A stretch of 64,000 nucleotides of DNA from the NCBI RefSeq assembly GCF_014217565.1, contig NZ_CP043661.1, forward strand, positions 2,356,001 through 2,420,000, in the 5' to 3' direction. Of this stretch, positions 33,587-43,219 are shown piece after piece. Position numbers and translations under genes: made by a program. Position 1 is the stretch's first letter, and every line of letters starts with the position of its first letter. Origin of the DNA: Kribbella qitaiheensis (lineage in GTDB: Bacteria > Actinomycetota > Actinomycetes > Propionibacteriales > Kribbellaceae). The notes below the pieces were generated by a model. The model searched no databases and was not told the DNA's origin. It saw only the letters and a program-made list of their open reading frames with translations.

Positions 33587-34410
33587 TCACCAAGGCCTGG
33601 ACCGAACCAGGCGACCCGAACAAACCCAACGAGGACTGGTACGGGGTCACCGAGGATGCAGCGGCCGCGGTGGTACTCGACGGAGGAACCGCACGAACCG
33701 GCACCGGCTGCATCCACGGCGTGGCCTGGTACGCCCACCAACTCGGCTCAGCGCTGATCCACAAGCTGCCCGGCCAACTCCCGCTGCCCGAGATCCTCGC
33801 CGCCGCGATCCATCACGTCGCAGACCAGCACCGCCACACCTGCGACCTCGGACACCCCGGGACCCCGTCCGCCGCCGTCGGAATCGCCCGCCGGACCAGC
33901 GACTCTCAATGGGACTGCATGGTCCTGGGCGACATCACGATCATCGTCCAAACGCGTCAAGGGCTCGTGCTCTTGGAGGACACGCGAATCTCTTACTCGG
34001 CCGGCGAGTATCGCAAGATCGCCGACCAGTGGCCCATCGGATCAGCAGAAAAAGACGCCGCTCTCGTCGACATGAAGTATCAAGAACTTGCCGAGCGCAA
34101 CAAGACCTATTGGATTTCTGCCGCCGACCCGACCGCCGCCACGCATGCCTTCAGCCAGACAACCCACGGCGTGCAGGAACTCGCGATCCTCACCGACGGA
34201 GCTGCCCGAGCCTCTGCTTTCGGACTGGCCGACTGGCCAGGAATTCTCGACCTGCTCAGTCACGCAGACCCCGCACAACTCATCCGCGTCGTCAGAGCCA
34301 ACGAAGCATCCGATCCCGCCGGTCAAAGGTGGCCACGCAACAAGCAATCAGATGACGCCACTGCCATCTACCTGACGATGCTGCCATCTCACCGCGCTGC
34401 CGAGAAGTGA
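33583..34410 (+). CDS. PP2C-family (PPM) protein phosphatase
   Basis: A 275-residue protein with PPM motifs in order: KPNEDWYGV (N-x-D), AAVVLDGGTARTG (DG metal site), GTPSAAVGIARR, LTDGAARAS and SDDATAIYL (DD metal site). It dephosphorylates Ser/Thr or a small phosphorylated compound using two metal ions. It starts with TTG at 33583, overlapping the previous stop (TTGA), with GGGAG upstream. It is the last gene of the operon regulator-kinase-small protein-phosphatase, so it probably opposes the APH-like kinase or another kinase. Confidence 0.85.
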   Translation: MITKAWTEPGDPNKPNEDWYGVTEDAAAAVVLDGGTARTGTGCIHGVAWYAHQLGSALIHKLPGQLPLPEILAAAIHHVADQHRHTCDLGHPGTPSAAVGIARRTSDSQWDCMVLGDITIIVQTRQGLVLLEDTRISYSAGEYRKIADQWPIGSAEKDAALVDMKYQELAERNKTYWISAADPTAATHAFSQTTHGVQELAILTDGAARASAFGLADWPGILDLLSHADPAQLIRVVRANEASDPAGQRWPRNKQSDDATAIYLTMLPSHRAAEK

Positions 34411-34559
34411 GAGGTTGCGCGATTCAGCGGAAGTCCCGCGACTTGGTTTTGGCCGCGAGAGGGACTGGTTCGATGGTGCCATCAGCACGGAGGATCTGCG
34501 GGCGGCGACGGTTTAGGAGATGTGCAGTCTTGGTGACTGCGCACCGAAAAGGCGACCCG

Positions 34560-34920
34560 TGCATTCGTCACGCCGTGAGGAGTTCGCACCGGGCGCGCCG
34601 CTGCGTCAGGTGTTCGACCACGACGACCTGGTGGTCACCAAGCGAGACCCGCACGGACCGGCCCTGAGTTCGGTATCGGCGCCACGGATTCCAGGCGCAG
34701 ACGCTGGAGCAGGCGAGATCCGGCCCGGGATGCGCGTGCTGGAAGTCGGCTCTGGCGGCTACAACGCGGGCTGATCGCCGAGCTCGTCGGCACCACAGGC
34801 GAGGTGACCACGGTCGACATCGATTCGTTCGTGACCAACCGCGCCGCGCAAGACCTGGCCGCTATCGGGTACGAACGGGTGCGGTTACTAGTTGCCGATG
34901 CCGTAGCCGGGCGTGGCGGA
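34560..34920 (+). pseudogene. FxLD-system isoaspartyl methyltransferase remnant
   Basis: Pieces of a PIMT-like enzyme appear in successive frames: EFAPGAPLRQVFDHDDLVVT, FQAQTLEQA (other frame), IRPGMRVLEVGSGGYNAG, then LIAELVGTTGEVTTVDIDSF and YERVRLLVADA. At least three indels are needed to join them, and the C-terminal half is not found before 35141. This is a real decayed copy, directly upstream of the intact homologue, probably from a tandem duplication. Confidence 0.75.
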
Positions 34921-35140
34921 GCGGGCGCCGTCGGTCTGACGAAACAGCCCAGCCGAGACGCTCATCGACCACCTCCTGCGTTGCGGCGGCTAGCTGCAGC
35001 TGCCTGCCCCCGAGCGCGGGGAACATCGCCAACCGGTGAGGAATTCACCTATCCCGGCGGATGTGGCATCTTCGTCGCACTCGCATGCCGGGGCCGCGCC
35101 TTGCCGGGAGATGGACAGATCTGGGCCGTAGTCTCGACGG

Positions 35141-36388
35141 GTGGATGAGACACACGAGAACGACGTGACGTTGCGGTCTGGGATGCTTGATCGTTTGGCG
35201 GCGATGCGGGGCCGCCCATTGGCCGACGATGTGGCCAACGTGATGATGGTGGTGCCGCGGCACGTGTTCGTACCTGGGGCACCGTCGTCGGAGGCCTACG
35301 GCTTGGGCGCCGTGGTCACGCACTGGGACGGGCAGGGTGTTCCAAGGAGCTCGGCGTCCGCGCCCGGCACGGTTGCCGGGATGCTGGAGCAGGCCCAGGT
35401 GAGGCCGGGGCAGCGGGTGCTCGAGATCGGCGCCGGGACTGGGTACAACGCTGCGCTCCTGGCACATCTGGTGGGGGCGTCGGGGTCGGTGACCACGATC
35501 GAGTACGACGCTGATGTCGCCACTGCCGCGCGGAAGCATCTGGATGCCTATGGAGCGGACCGGGTCCGGGTGGTGACCGGCGACGGGACGCTCGGGGCGG
35601 CCGAGGATGGTCCGTTCGATCGGATCCTGGTGACGGCTGGGGCCTGGGATGTGGCGCCGGCGTGGGTTGAGCAGCTCGCGCCCGGCGGGCGTGTGGTATT
35701 GCCGTTGCGTCTGCGTGGTCTGACGCGGGTGGTCGCGTTCGAGCGGGACGGGGCCGGGCTGCGGAGTGTGTCGGTGGTCGAGGACGGGTTCATCCCGATG
35801 AAGGGCATCGGCGCGATGCCGGAGAAGAACGTCCCGCTCGGACCAGGCCCGGACCTGACGCTGCGGATCGACGATGCGCAGCCTGTGACGCCGGCTCTGC
35901 TGCAGGCCCTGGACAGCGAGGCGACACTGGAATGGACGGACGTCGTGGCACCGTGGGCGTGGACGCCGGAGCAGGACTTCTGGCTGGCCACCCTGCCGGG
36001 GTTTTGCAGGGTATTCGTGAACGCGGAAGCTGTCGCTGCGGGGCGGATTCCCCGGGCGAAGGACCCGTGGGGCGCCTGGGGGGTCTACTCAGGTGCATCA
36101 CTGGCCTATTTGGCCGCACGGCAGGTCGACGGAACCGACCAGATGCCGATGCTGCAGGTCGGAGCGTGCGGGTTCGGACCCGAGGGCGCCGGCCTGGTGC
36201 GCCTGCTCACGGAGCGGGTGAGCGCGTGGCAGGAGCACTCGGCGGGCGGGGTCGAGATGACGATCGAGGCACGACCGCACTCATCGGCGCCGCTTCCCGG
36301 AGAAGACGCTGCCCTGCTGGTCGTCGACAAGGTGGACCATGTGTTCGTTGTGACCGCGGCCCTGACAGCGACGTCCGTCGAGGTGTAG
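35141..36388 (+). CDS. fxlM: FxLD-system lanthipeptide methyltransferase (PIMT-like)
   Basis: A 415-residue protein with a PIMT-like N-terminal half: VPRHVFVPGAPSSEAYGLGA, the SAM motif RVLEIGAGTGYNAALLAHLV (about residues 92-111), VEQLAPGGRVVLPLRLRGLT. A long C-terminal domain follows, as in methyltransferases of FxLD lanthipeptide clusters. Related enzymes methylate a core Asp, which cyclises to aspartimide and yields isoaspartate. It converges on the lanC gene across a shared terminator, starts at GTG 35141, and lies just after a decayed copy of itself. Its substrate is probably the precursor at 40603. Confidence 0.88.
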   Translation: MDETHENDVTLRSGMLDRLAAMRGRPLADDVANVMMVVPRHVFVPGAPSSEAYGLGAVVTHWDGQGVPRSSASAPGTVAGMLEQAQVRPGQRVLEIGAGTGYNAALLAHLVGASGSVTTIEYDADVATAARKHLDAYGADRVRVVTGDGTLGAAEDGPFDRILVTAGAWDVAPAWVEQLAPGGRVVLPLRLRGLTRVVAFERDGAGLRSVSVVEDGFIPMKGIGAMPEKNVPLGPGPDLTLRIDDAQPVTPALLQALDSEATLEWTDVVAPWAWTPEQDFWLATLPGFCRVFVNAEAVAAGRIPRAKDPWGAWGVYSGASLAYLAARQVDGTDQMPMLQVGACGFGPEGAGLVRLLTERVSAWQEHSAGGVEMTIEARPHSSAPLPGEDAALLVVDKVDHVFVVTAALTATSVEV

Positions 36389-36407
36389 CGCGGCGCGGAA
36401 GAACACA

Positions 36408-36451
36408 GCGTGATGAAGGCCCTGACGATCGCGTCAGGGCCTTCATCACGC
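36408..36451. terminator. Bidirectional terminator between fxlM and lanC
   Basis: A perfect 20-bp stem, GCGTGATGAAGGCCCTGACG (36408-36427) with its complement at 36432-36451, around a four-base loop ATCG. It sits between two convergent genes (stops at 36388 and 36468). Confidence 0.9.
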
Positions 36452-36467
36452 CACATCGGTTCCGAGT

Positions 36468-37718
36468 TCAGGCGATGAGGAGCACGGCGTCCCAGGGCGT
36501 GGTGACCGGGTGCGAGGGAAGGCCGGCGAGGTCGCTGAGGGTCAGGGCGACCCCCGCCGCCCCCGTCAGGAATCCGGGGTTGTCGTGGCTGATCCCATGC
36601 TCGACGTGGGCCACGAGAAACGGCCGGTCGAGGTCCAGCGACTGTGCGACTCCGGCCGCCGCACGCTCGGCGACGCCGGCGTGAAGATCGGTCGCGCAGC
36701 GCAGCACCCCGGCGTACCCATGGCAGAGGGTTGGCGCCTCGATGCCCCAGTCGTTGCGCAGGGCACCGAGTTGCGCCAAGTCCGCGCGGGCGGCCTCGGT
36801 CAGAAGCGCGTCGTCGAGCGCACGTGCCGCATGCATCAGGCTCCTGGCGATCCCGAGCGGCCCATAGCACCACGCCGCACGCCGGCCGTGCCGGGTGATG
36901 CTGGCACCGTCATCCAGTTCCTCGCCCGTGGCGTGGTCCGGCCAGCCGTGGTCGTCGGCCCGCCACCGCTCGAGCCAGGCGACGGCATCCCGGATCGCTG
37001 TCTGCTGCCCAGGGACGGTGTACCCAGCGCAGTGGGCCAATGCCAGGAGCGCAAGGGGGCCGGCGACGCCGTGGGCGAGGCCTGTGTCTGCGGCCCCGGA
37101 GTGGTCGAGCCGGGCGGCGACGACAGCTGGGTGCTGCTCAGTGGGAACCCACCATCCTGGCAGGGGTACTCCGTTGTCGGTCAGCATCGTAGTCATCGCC
37201 GTCAACGCTGCGATGAGCCCTGGCTCAGCGACGGCGTTGCCGCCGACCACAGCGGCCAGCAGGACGCGGCCGATGCCGGCCAGGCCGGAGATCGTGTCGT
37301 AGACGTGCCATGACGTCCCGGCCCCACCCACACGGATCGACTCGGCGTAGAGGGCAGCAATGTCGGCGGCGCGAGCCGACAGCCAACTGACGGACCGGGC
37401 AGTCGCTGTTGCCGTGACGTCTGGGTCGGGCAGGTAGGGGGAGCCGAGGACCAGCGAAGCGGTCAGTCCTCCCATGGCCCCATAGATCCCGGCACCTTGG
37501 CCGATTGCGCTGGTGGCGTGTTCGGCAGCGGCGTTCCAGTGGGCATTGGCCGCTGCGCCGAAGACCGGGTCGACGGCGGACAGACGCGCATGGAGCAGCG
37601 CCGTCCCTGGTAGCCCGTCGGCGAGCGTTGCGATTCCGTACGACGGAGCGGCCGTTGCCACTCGGTGCGGGTCCAGCAGCCGTTCAGCGATAGCCAAGGC
37701 GGCGTCTGCGGTGTTCAT
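36468..37718 (-). CDS. lanC: Lanthionine synthetase C-like cyclase (LanC)
   Basis: A 416-residue LanC with the alpha/alpha toroid repeats. The zinc ligands are visible: Cys284 in AAWCYGPLGIA and Cys332-His333 in PTLCHGYAGVL. GLAHGVAGPLALLALAH and GFLTGAAGVALTLSDL are conserved repeat motifs. It activates Cys thiols and closes (methyl)lanthionine rings on the dehydrated precursor. ATG 37718 overlaps the lanB stop (ATGA). It acts after the dehydratase encoded directly upstream. Confidence 0.95.
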   Translation of the reverse strand: MNTADAALAIAERLLDPHRVATAAPSYGIATLADGLPGTALLHARLSAVDPVFGAAANAHWNAAAEHATSAIGQGAGIYGAMGGLTASLVLGSPYLPDPDVTATATARSVSWLSARAADIAALYAESIRVGGAGTSWHVYDTISGLAGIGRVLLAAVVGGNAVAEPGLIAALTAMTTMLTDNGVPLPGWWVPTEQHPAVVAARLDHSGAADTGLAHGVAGPLALLALAHCAGYTVPGQQTAIRDAVAWLERWRADDHGWPDHATGEELDDGASITRHGRRAAWCYGPLGIARSLMHAARALDDALLTEAARADLAQLGALRNDWGIEAPTLCHGYAGVLRCATDLHAGVAERAAAGVAQSLDLDRPFLVAHVEHGISHDNPGFLTGAAGVALTLSDLAGLPSHPVTTPWDAVLLIA

Positions 37719-40597
37719 CGGCGCTCGCGGGCGAGGAGGTCTGCCGCCAGCGCACGCGCGACATGTTCCTGGTCCCGGTCGAGACCCAGCCGGTTGGCGT
37801 GCATGTGAACCATCGACGAGGCACAGTCAGCGCGCCGACCGACCGGCACCGTGTCTCGGTAGACCGTCAGCGCGCCCTCACGCCGGTCCCACATCTCGCG
37901 CCCGAGCTGGTCGAGCAGCACGGCTGGACCGGACAGCGCTTCCGCACGCAGTTCGTTGACGCGTCGGCGTTGAGGGCGGTCCAGTCGGGGACGGCCGACC
38001 GCGGCATTCGGCTCACCGGTGAGTCCGCGGGCGATACCGATGGCCGAGAGCGCAGCGAGCACGAGCCGGGTGTTCTCGTCCGGCGTGTCCGCCAGGAGGC
38101 TCAGGGCGAGGTCGCTGTCGGCGTCGAAGACTCGCTCGGCGGCATCGATCGCCTCGGGACCGCCGTACCGGTCGGTCTCCGGTTCGTAGGACTCGATGAC
38201 CAGACGTCCGACCAGACCGTGGGCCATCCAGGTGGCGAAGCGGTCCGACAGAGCAGGAAGCACCACCGTGCTCAGCAGCGAGGGTTCGCCCGCGAACCGG
38301 ACACGCAGGTGCGGCCCGTGAGCGGCACTGTCGTAGCGAAGCCAGAACCAGCGGTCAACGTGGCAGCGCAGTGCGGTGGTCAGGTCCCCGATCTGTCGGA
38401 GTAGGTCGTCGTGATGGATGCTCGGCGACGGGATGGTCGCGGACAGCCACCGGCCGCCCGGTAGATGGATGACCGGAGGTGTCCAGATCGCCGGCCGGTT
38501 GTCGTCCGCGGCCGGGACGCGTCGGGGTCCTTGGAGCGGGACGACAAGCTCGAGGACGTGCCGCCCGTCCGGACCGTTCGCGACGTCCTGGACCGCATCA
38601 GGTCCACCGGGCAACGCGCTCACGGCGTCCGCGCCACGGCGGACGTAGCGGCGCAGGAGTTCCCGGTCGCGAGGATCGTCCAGGTCGAGCAGCAGGCGCT
38701 GGTCAGCGTCCTGCGTGACCACGAACCGCGGCACGGTGGGAACGGCCGCCGAACGCCACCGGGCAAGCTCGGATTCCCATGCGACCGTGTCGGCGACGGC
38801 CACGACGAGTGGGTGGGGCAGGCGCCACCGTGCCGGCGACAAGATCGTGTTCCGCCATCGCACCTGGGGCACGAACGGGGCGTCATCGAGCGGACCCCAT
38901 GTCCAGGAGTGCCAAGGGTTGGCGCCGGCGTTTGCGAGATCCTGGAGCACGCGGACGGCGGGAGTGATGTAGGCAGGGCCGATCCTGGAGAAGAGTACGG
39001 GGGCGATCTCCCGGTCGAGGCTCCGCGACCACAGCGTGAGGCGGTGCCCGTCCGAGGCCAGATCGAGATCGGCCAAGGTCAGGTCACCTGGTCCGGGGAC
39101 CGTGCCCACGCAGATCCGCTGCGGCACGAACCCGGCCGGCAACGCAACGGTCGCCAGAGCCGCCAGGCGTGGCCGGACCACGACCTCGGCGCGCAGCGGC
39201 ACCGCAGGATCGACGGCAAGGCTCGGCAGGTGCAGGAGCGAGGAGAACCGTCCGAGGGTCGATCCCGCGTCCTGGGTGCTGCCGAGGTACGCCGCCAGCA
39301 GGTATCGGCCCTTGGCGAGGTGGTCCGGCGACTCGGACAGGACCCGCGCGTAGAGCTCGGCGCTGGACGGCGCCACGCGCTCACCGGTCACACGCAGCGC
39401 CGCCACAGCGTCCTCGCCGAGCATGACCTCGGTGCTGTGCCGGGCGGCCGCATCGGCAATGAGGCCGGCCAGGACGCGGCCACGGATCGGGGTCTTCTCC
39501 GGCCCCGGGGGCTCGTCGTCGTCTGGGCTACCGAGGCCGGTCACAGGGTCGACGACAGCCAGTAACGGGACGCGCCGTTGGATGCCGTACCGATCGACGA
39601 ACCGGGAGTGGTACGCACCCAGGATCTCGGGTGACGGCGTGATGCTCCACAGCAGCCCGGCCGCATCAGCGGCCTCAGCAAGGAGTGAGCGCGGGACCTG
39701 GACGTCTGCGTCGATCGCGACGTCGACCGTGATCGGGCTCTCGTGGGGCGCGATGCGGTCGCAGATCGCGCGGGCCTCGCCCAGGGCCTCAAGGCGCTCG
39801 TCCGTCCCTGGCGGGTACTTATCTGCCTCGGCGAGCAGGTCGCGCAGCTCGACCAGCGGCCCGGCCATCTCGTGGCAGGCGGGAACCCGGGCCAGGAGAT
39901 GCTTGAGCGGCTCCTGCGCGACGTCGTCTGGCAGCAGGTCCACCAGCAGCAGCCCGGTCCGGGCAAGCCTCTGCACTGTCGCCCGCACAATGTCGGCCGG
40001 AACACTCGGCCAACGGGCCTTGATGGCGGCCGCGACCTGCGCCAGGCAGGCCGGAGTGCGGCACGTGCCCACAATCAGCTCGACCGCCGGCGTCGCGCGC
40101 AGCGTAGTCCGCTCGGGCTTCCCAGACCCGATCGCCGATTCGTGTTCGTACCGGTCGCCGCGACGCACGGCGAGATCGTTGAAGGCCAGCAAGACGGCAT
40201 CGAGCACTTCAGGATCGTTCAGGAGTTGGTTGGCGACATCGTTCAGCCAGGCGGCTGACGGAGTGCTCCGAGCGCGATGGTTCTGCCCCACGCTGAACCG
40301 GGCATCTCTTCCGGTCACCTGGGCGACCTGGACGCCTGCGAACGCACCCCGCGGGGTCGCTCGCGTCCGAGCGCGACGCTCGTAGGCGTGCACCGTCGTA
40401 GCAAGCCGTTCGTCGGCGTCCAGGGCGTCGTCGGTGACCGTGGCGAGAGAGCGCGAGGCGAAACGCACCGCCTCCAGAAACGAGCCGGACAGCACTCGTG
40501 CCGCACCAGAAGACGGCCGGCTTGCGAGCAGCGGTGTGCGCGCCAGGACCGGGAACTCCGTGTGCAGCGCGAATGTGCGCTCGCGCCTCATCGCCAC
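37715..40597 (-). CDS. lanB: Lantibiotic dehydratase, full length (LanB)
   Basis: A 960-residue class I dehydratase. The N-terminal glutamylation domain begins TEFPVLARTPLLASRPSSGA and includes RARTRATPRGAFAGVQVAQV. The C-terminal elimination (SpaB-C/thiopeptide-type) domain, about residues 715-955, includes WLSATIPSPSIHHDDLLRQI, VDRWFWLRYDSAAHGPHLRV and ESYEPETDRYGGPEAIDAAE. It uses glutamyl-tRNA to dehydrate Ser/Thr in the core. It starts five bases after the precursor stop and overlaps lanC. The reading frame is intact. Confidence 0.96.
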   Translation of the reverse strand: MAMRRERTFALHTEFPVLARTPLLASRPSSGAARVLSGSFLEAVRFASRSLATVTDDALDADERLATTVHAYERRARTRATPRGAFAGVQVAQVTGRDARFSVGQNHRARSTPSAAWLNDVANQLLNDPEVLDAVLLAFNDLAVRRGDRYEHESAIGSGKPERTTLRATPAVELIVGTCRTPACLAQVAAAIKARWPSVPADIVRATVQRLARTGLLLVDLLPDDVAQEPLKHLLARVPACHEMAGPLVELRDLLAEADKYPPGTDERLEALGEARAICDRIAPHESPITVDVAIDADVQVPRSLLAEAADAAGLLWSITPSPEILGAYHSRFVDRYGIQRRVPLLAVVDPVTGLGSPDDDEPPGPEKTPIRGRVLAGLIADAAARHSTEVMLGEDAVAALRVTGERVAPSSAELYARVLSESPDHLAKGRYLLAAYLGSTQDAGSTLGRFSSLLHLPSLAVDPAVPLRAEVVVRPRLAALATVALPAGFVPQRICVGTVPGPGDLTLADLDLASDGHRLTLWSRSLDREIAPVLFSRIGPAYITPAVRVLQDLANAGANPWHSWTWGPLDDAPFVPQVRWRNTILSPARWRLPHPLVVAVADTVAWESELARWRSAAVPTVPRFVVTQDADQRLLLDLDDPRDRELLRRYVRRGADAVSALPGGPDAVQDVANGPDGRHVLELVVPLQGPRRVPAADDNRPAIWTPPVIHLPGGRWLSATIPSPSIHHDDLLRQIGDLTTALRCHVDRWFWLRYDSAAHGPHLRVRFAGEPSLLSTVVLPALSDRFATWMAHGLVGRLVIESYEPETDRYGGPEAIDAAERVFDADSDLALSLLADTPDENTRLVLAALSAIGIARGLTGEPNAAVGRPRLDRPQRRRVNELRAEALSGPAVLLDQLGREMWDRREGALTVYRDTVPVGRRADCASSMVHMHANRLGLDRDQEHVARALAADLLARERR

Positions 40598-40602
40598 GGC
40601 CC

Positions 40603-40791
40603 CTACACCCGGCAGTTACGGCAGGTGGCCGAGCAGCCCACGCTCGGACAGCTCGCCGAGCAACCGTCGTTGGTGTTGTTGGTGCACGCCATCGGGACTT
40701 GCAGAGTGCGGATGTCCAGATCGAACAGATCGGCTGTCAGCCGGTCGAGGTTGGTCTCGGTACGGTCCAGGACCGTCGTCGGTTCTGTCAT
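40603..40791 (-). CDS. fxlA: FxLD-family lanthipeptide precursor
   Basis: A 62-residue precursor. The leader holds the family motif FDLD (residues 23-26) in LTADLFDLDIRTLQ. The core, from about residue 35, has six Cys (36, 44, 48, 53, 57, 60) and seven Ser/Thr, for example ACTNNTNDGCSASCPSVGCS. Asp42-Gly43 is the only Asp-Gly step and fits the PIMT-like enzymes in the locus. Several lanthionine rings are expected; the ring pattern cannot be predicted by eye. It is first in the operon precursor-lanB-lanC. No protease or ABC transporter is encoded beside it. Confidence 0.92.
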   Translation of the reverse strand: MTEPTTVLDRTETNLDRLTADLFDLDIRTLQVPMACTNNTNDGCSASCPSVGCSATCRNCRV

Positions 40792-40990
40792 GGGGTGTGC
40801 CTCTCGGTGAGGGGAGGAGCTGTCATCTCTCATCGAAGCCAAACGTCGGCAGGCAGAACAGAGCACGACGGCCGCACCGCTGTCGCATCCGTGTCGCACG
40901 GCCGAGGCCCCGCAATGAATCGCTGCCGTCCTCGGTGACCTGTGAGGCACACTTGGCCCGTCAGGGGTTCGGTTCGACCAGGAGAACGCG

Positions 40991-41812
40991 ATGTCCGCGC
41001 AGTCCCGTGTGGAGTTCCGCTCGCTAGACGGCCTGCGGCTGGTCGGCGACATCCTCGTGCCCGATGGGGCGCCGGTGGTGGGCGTGCTGCTGGTCCATGG
41101 CCGCGGCGTGACCCGGCACGAGTCCGGCTTCTTCGACCGGATCGCCGAAGCCCTGGCCACGGCAGGTTTCGCATCGCTCCGGTTCGACCTGCGCGGGCAC
41201 GGAGAGTCCGAGGGCACGCAGGAGGACGTGACGCTCGCGGGCCTGCTGAATGACGTCCGGGCTGGGTTCGAGGTACTGCGCACCGAGACAGGTGTGGCAG
41301 TAACGTCGCTGGTTGGGCAGTCCTTCGCCGGCGGGATCTGTGCGTACTACTCCGCTGAGCGCCCGGCGGAGGTGGAGCGCCTGGTGATGTTGTGCCCTCG
41401 TATCGACTACAAGGCGCGAACGATCGACGGACGGCCGTACTGGGTGGATGACCATCTGGACGACGAGCATGCCGACCTGCTGACCAAGGACGGCTTCTTG
41501 CAGTACTCGACATCGTTCCGGCACGGGCGTGCCTTCCTCAACGAGGTCTTCTGGCTCCAGCCGCACACCGCGCTCGGCGATGTCGTCGCGCCAACGCTGC
41601 TGGTCCACGGTGATGCCGACACCCAGGTACCGATCGGCCCGTCCTACGACGCGATCAAGGAACTCAACGATCAGTCTCGGCTCATGGTGGTCGAAGGCGC
41701 CGGTCATGGCTTCGCCGTGGCAGGCGACAAGGCCTACCAACAGCCGCAGACTCTGGACTGGCAGGCCGAGGTCATCCAGGGAATCACCGACTGGATATCC
41801 GCAGAGCGCTGA
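40991..41812 (+). CDS. Alpha/beta hydrolase
   Basis: A 273-residue protein with the hydrolase fold: LLVHGRGVTRHESG (oxyanion hole HGRG), nucleophile elbow LVGQSFAGGICAYY (Ser in GQSFAG), acid LLVHGDADTQVPIG and catalytic His in VEGAGHGFAV. It is likely a serine esterase or peptidase of about 30 kDa. It is transcribed away from the lanthipeptide precursor (199 bases between starts). It may be independent, or may process or hydrolyse the product; the latter is speculation. ATG 40991 follows AGGAGAACGCG. Confidence 0.9.
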   Translation: MSAQSRVEFRSLDGLRLVGDILVPDGAPVVGVLLVHGRGVTRHESGFFDRIAEALATAGFASLRFDLRGHGESEGTQEDVTLAGLLNDVRAGFEVLRTETGVAVTSLVGQSFAGGICAYYSAERPAEVERLVMLCPRIDYKARTIDGRPYWVDDHLDDEHADLLTKDGFLQYSTSFRHGRAFLNEVFWLQPHTALGDVVAPTLLVHGDADTQVPIGPSYDAIKELNDQSRLMVVEGAGHGFAVAGDKAYQQPQTLDWQAEVIQGITDWISAER

Positions 41813-41869
41813 TCGGCGCGACCGTCTGGTGTGCGGCTATGTGCAACGTGTTGGCGAGAGGAGGTAAGG

Positions 41870-43108
41870 ATGCCGGACAGCGGGGAAGTGGACGAAGAGA
41901 GCGTAGGGTCGCGGATCGCGATGTTCCGCAACCTCGCGGGTTACACCCAGCGTGAGTTCGCCGATCACTCCCATCTCTCACTCGGTGCGATCCGCAAGGT
42001 CGAGCAGGGCGAGCGCGTGCCTACTTATGGCTTCCTCAACACCGCCGCTCGAACTCTCGCAGTCAGTGTCGAGCAACTCAACGGCCAGCCCTACCCCAGC
42101 CGGGAACGGGCCGATGCCCGCGTCCACGCACCGATCGTTGCTGTCCGCGAAATCGCGCGGGCCTACGATCTCCCACCTGAATGGCGTCCAGCTCCGCGGC
42201 CGCTCGACGCCGTCGCCCGCGAAGTCGATCTGGCGACGCGATACCGGGCCGCCGCCCGGTACACCGCATTGGGCGAAATGCTCCCCGCACTCCTCGAAGA
42301 GCTCACCGCGTGCGCACACCACCTGCACGGCAAAGCTCGGTACCGTGCAGCCCGCCTGCTGGCCTCCTGTTACTACATGGCCTACTGCCTTGCGTCCCGC
42401 CTCGGCTACGTCGACCTCGCCTCCATTCTGGAGGAGCGGCTCCAGTGGGCATCCTCGCTGGCCGACGACCCGCTCTCGATCGGCCTGTCGCAGTGGACCC
42501 GCGCCAACGGGTTCCAGGTCGCCAAGGACTACGACACGGGCCTGCGCCTTCTGGAACGGTCGTACGATCAGCTCTGGGACACGGTCCGCACGGACACCTC
42601 AGGCCCCGCGGTAACCCTGCTGGGGAGCATCCGCCTCCGGCAGGTGACCCAGGCCTCTCGCGCGCGCGACGAGGACGCGACGGCACATTACTTCGATGAA
42701 GCACGGCGCTTGGCCGAGCGCGTCCCTGGTGGCGTCGACCTCGTCCACTATCACTTGACCTTCGGGCCGGTGAACACCACAGTTCACGACATCGCCGCAC
42801 AGATCGAACTCAAGCATGTCGACGTCGCGGCTGAACGAGCCCGGGCGCTCCACCTACCCGCCTCGATGCCCCGCACCCGCCGTGGTCATCACCTCATCGA
42901 CGCCGCCCGAGCTTTCATCGCCATCGGCGATCACGACGCCTCCTTGGTGGCTCTGCAGAAGGCCCGTGCAGTCGCACCGCAGCAAACGCGATACCACCCG
43001 ATGGCGCGGGAGGCCATGCACGTTCTGGCCGGCCACCGCCGCAAAGCCAATGAAGAGGTTCGGGCTCTCGCGGCATGGTTCGGGTCGTCCACCACCGGCG
43101 CCACCTGA
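41870..43108 (+). CDS. XRE-family regulator with TPR-like domain
   Basis: A 412-residue protein. The HTH is RIAMFRNLAGYTQREFADHS then HLSLGAIRKVEQGERVPTYG (about residues 12-55), followed by helical repeats (YRAAARYTALGEMLPALLEE; YRAARLLASCYYMAYCLASR; LIDAARAFIAIGDHDASLVA). GAGGAGGTAAGG directly before ATG 41870 fixes the start. It lies between the lanthipeptide precursor side and a second fxlM-like gene and probably regulates the cluster. It is the third XRE-TPR regulator in the window. Confidence 0.88.
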   Translation: MPDSGEVDEESVGSRIAMFRNLAGYTQREFADHSHLSLGAIRKVEQGERVPTYGFLNTAARTLAVSVEQLNGQPYPSRERADARVHAPIVAVREIARAYDLPPEWRPAPRPLDAVAREVDLATRYRAAARYTALGEMLPALLEELTACAHHLHGKARYRAARLLASCYYMAYCLASRLGYVDLASILEERLQWASSLADDPLSIGLSQWTRANGFQVAKDYDTGLRLLERSYDQLWDTVRTDTSGPAVTLLGSIRLRQVTQASRARDEDATAHYFDEARRLAERVPGGVDLVHYHLTFGPVNTTVHDIAAQIELKHVDVAAERARALHLPASMPRTRRGHHLIDAARAFIAIGDHDASLVALQKARAVAPQQTRYHPMAREAMHVLAGHRRKANEEVRALAAWFGSSTTGAT

Positions 43109-43219
43109 CGCTCTTTGTCAAGTGCTACTGCCCGGCAGCAGTACCCCACGATGGGGTACTTCGATGCCCGCAGCTCCTGGAGTCTGGTTTCGTCGGGATC
43201 CATCCATCCGGGAGGGCAC

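Noticed and set aside
38465-39565. 366-aa plus-strand ORF inside lanB
   Set aside because: Antisense shadow of the intact 960-residue dehydratase.
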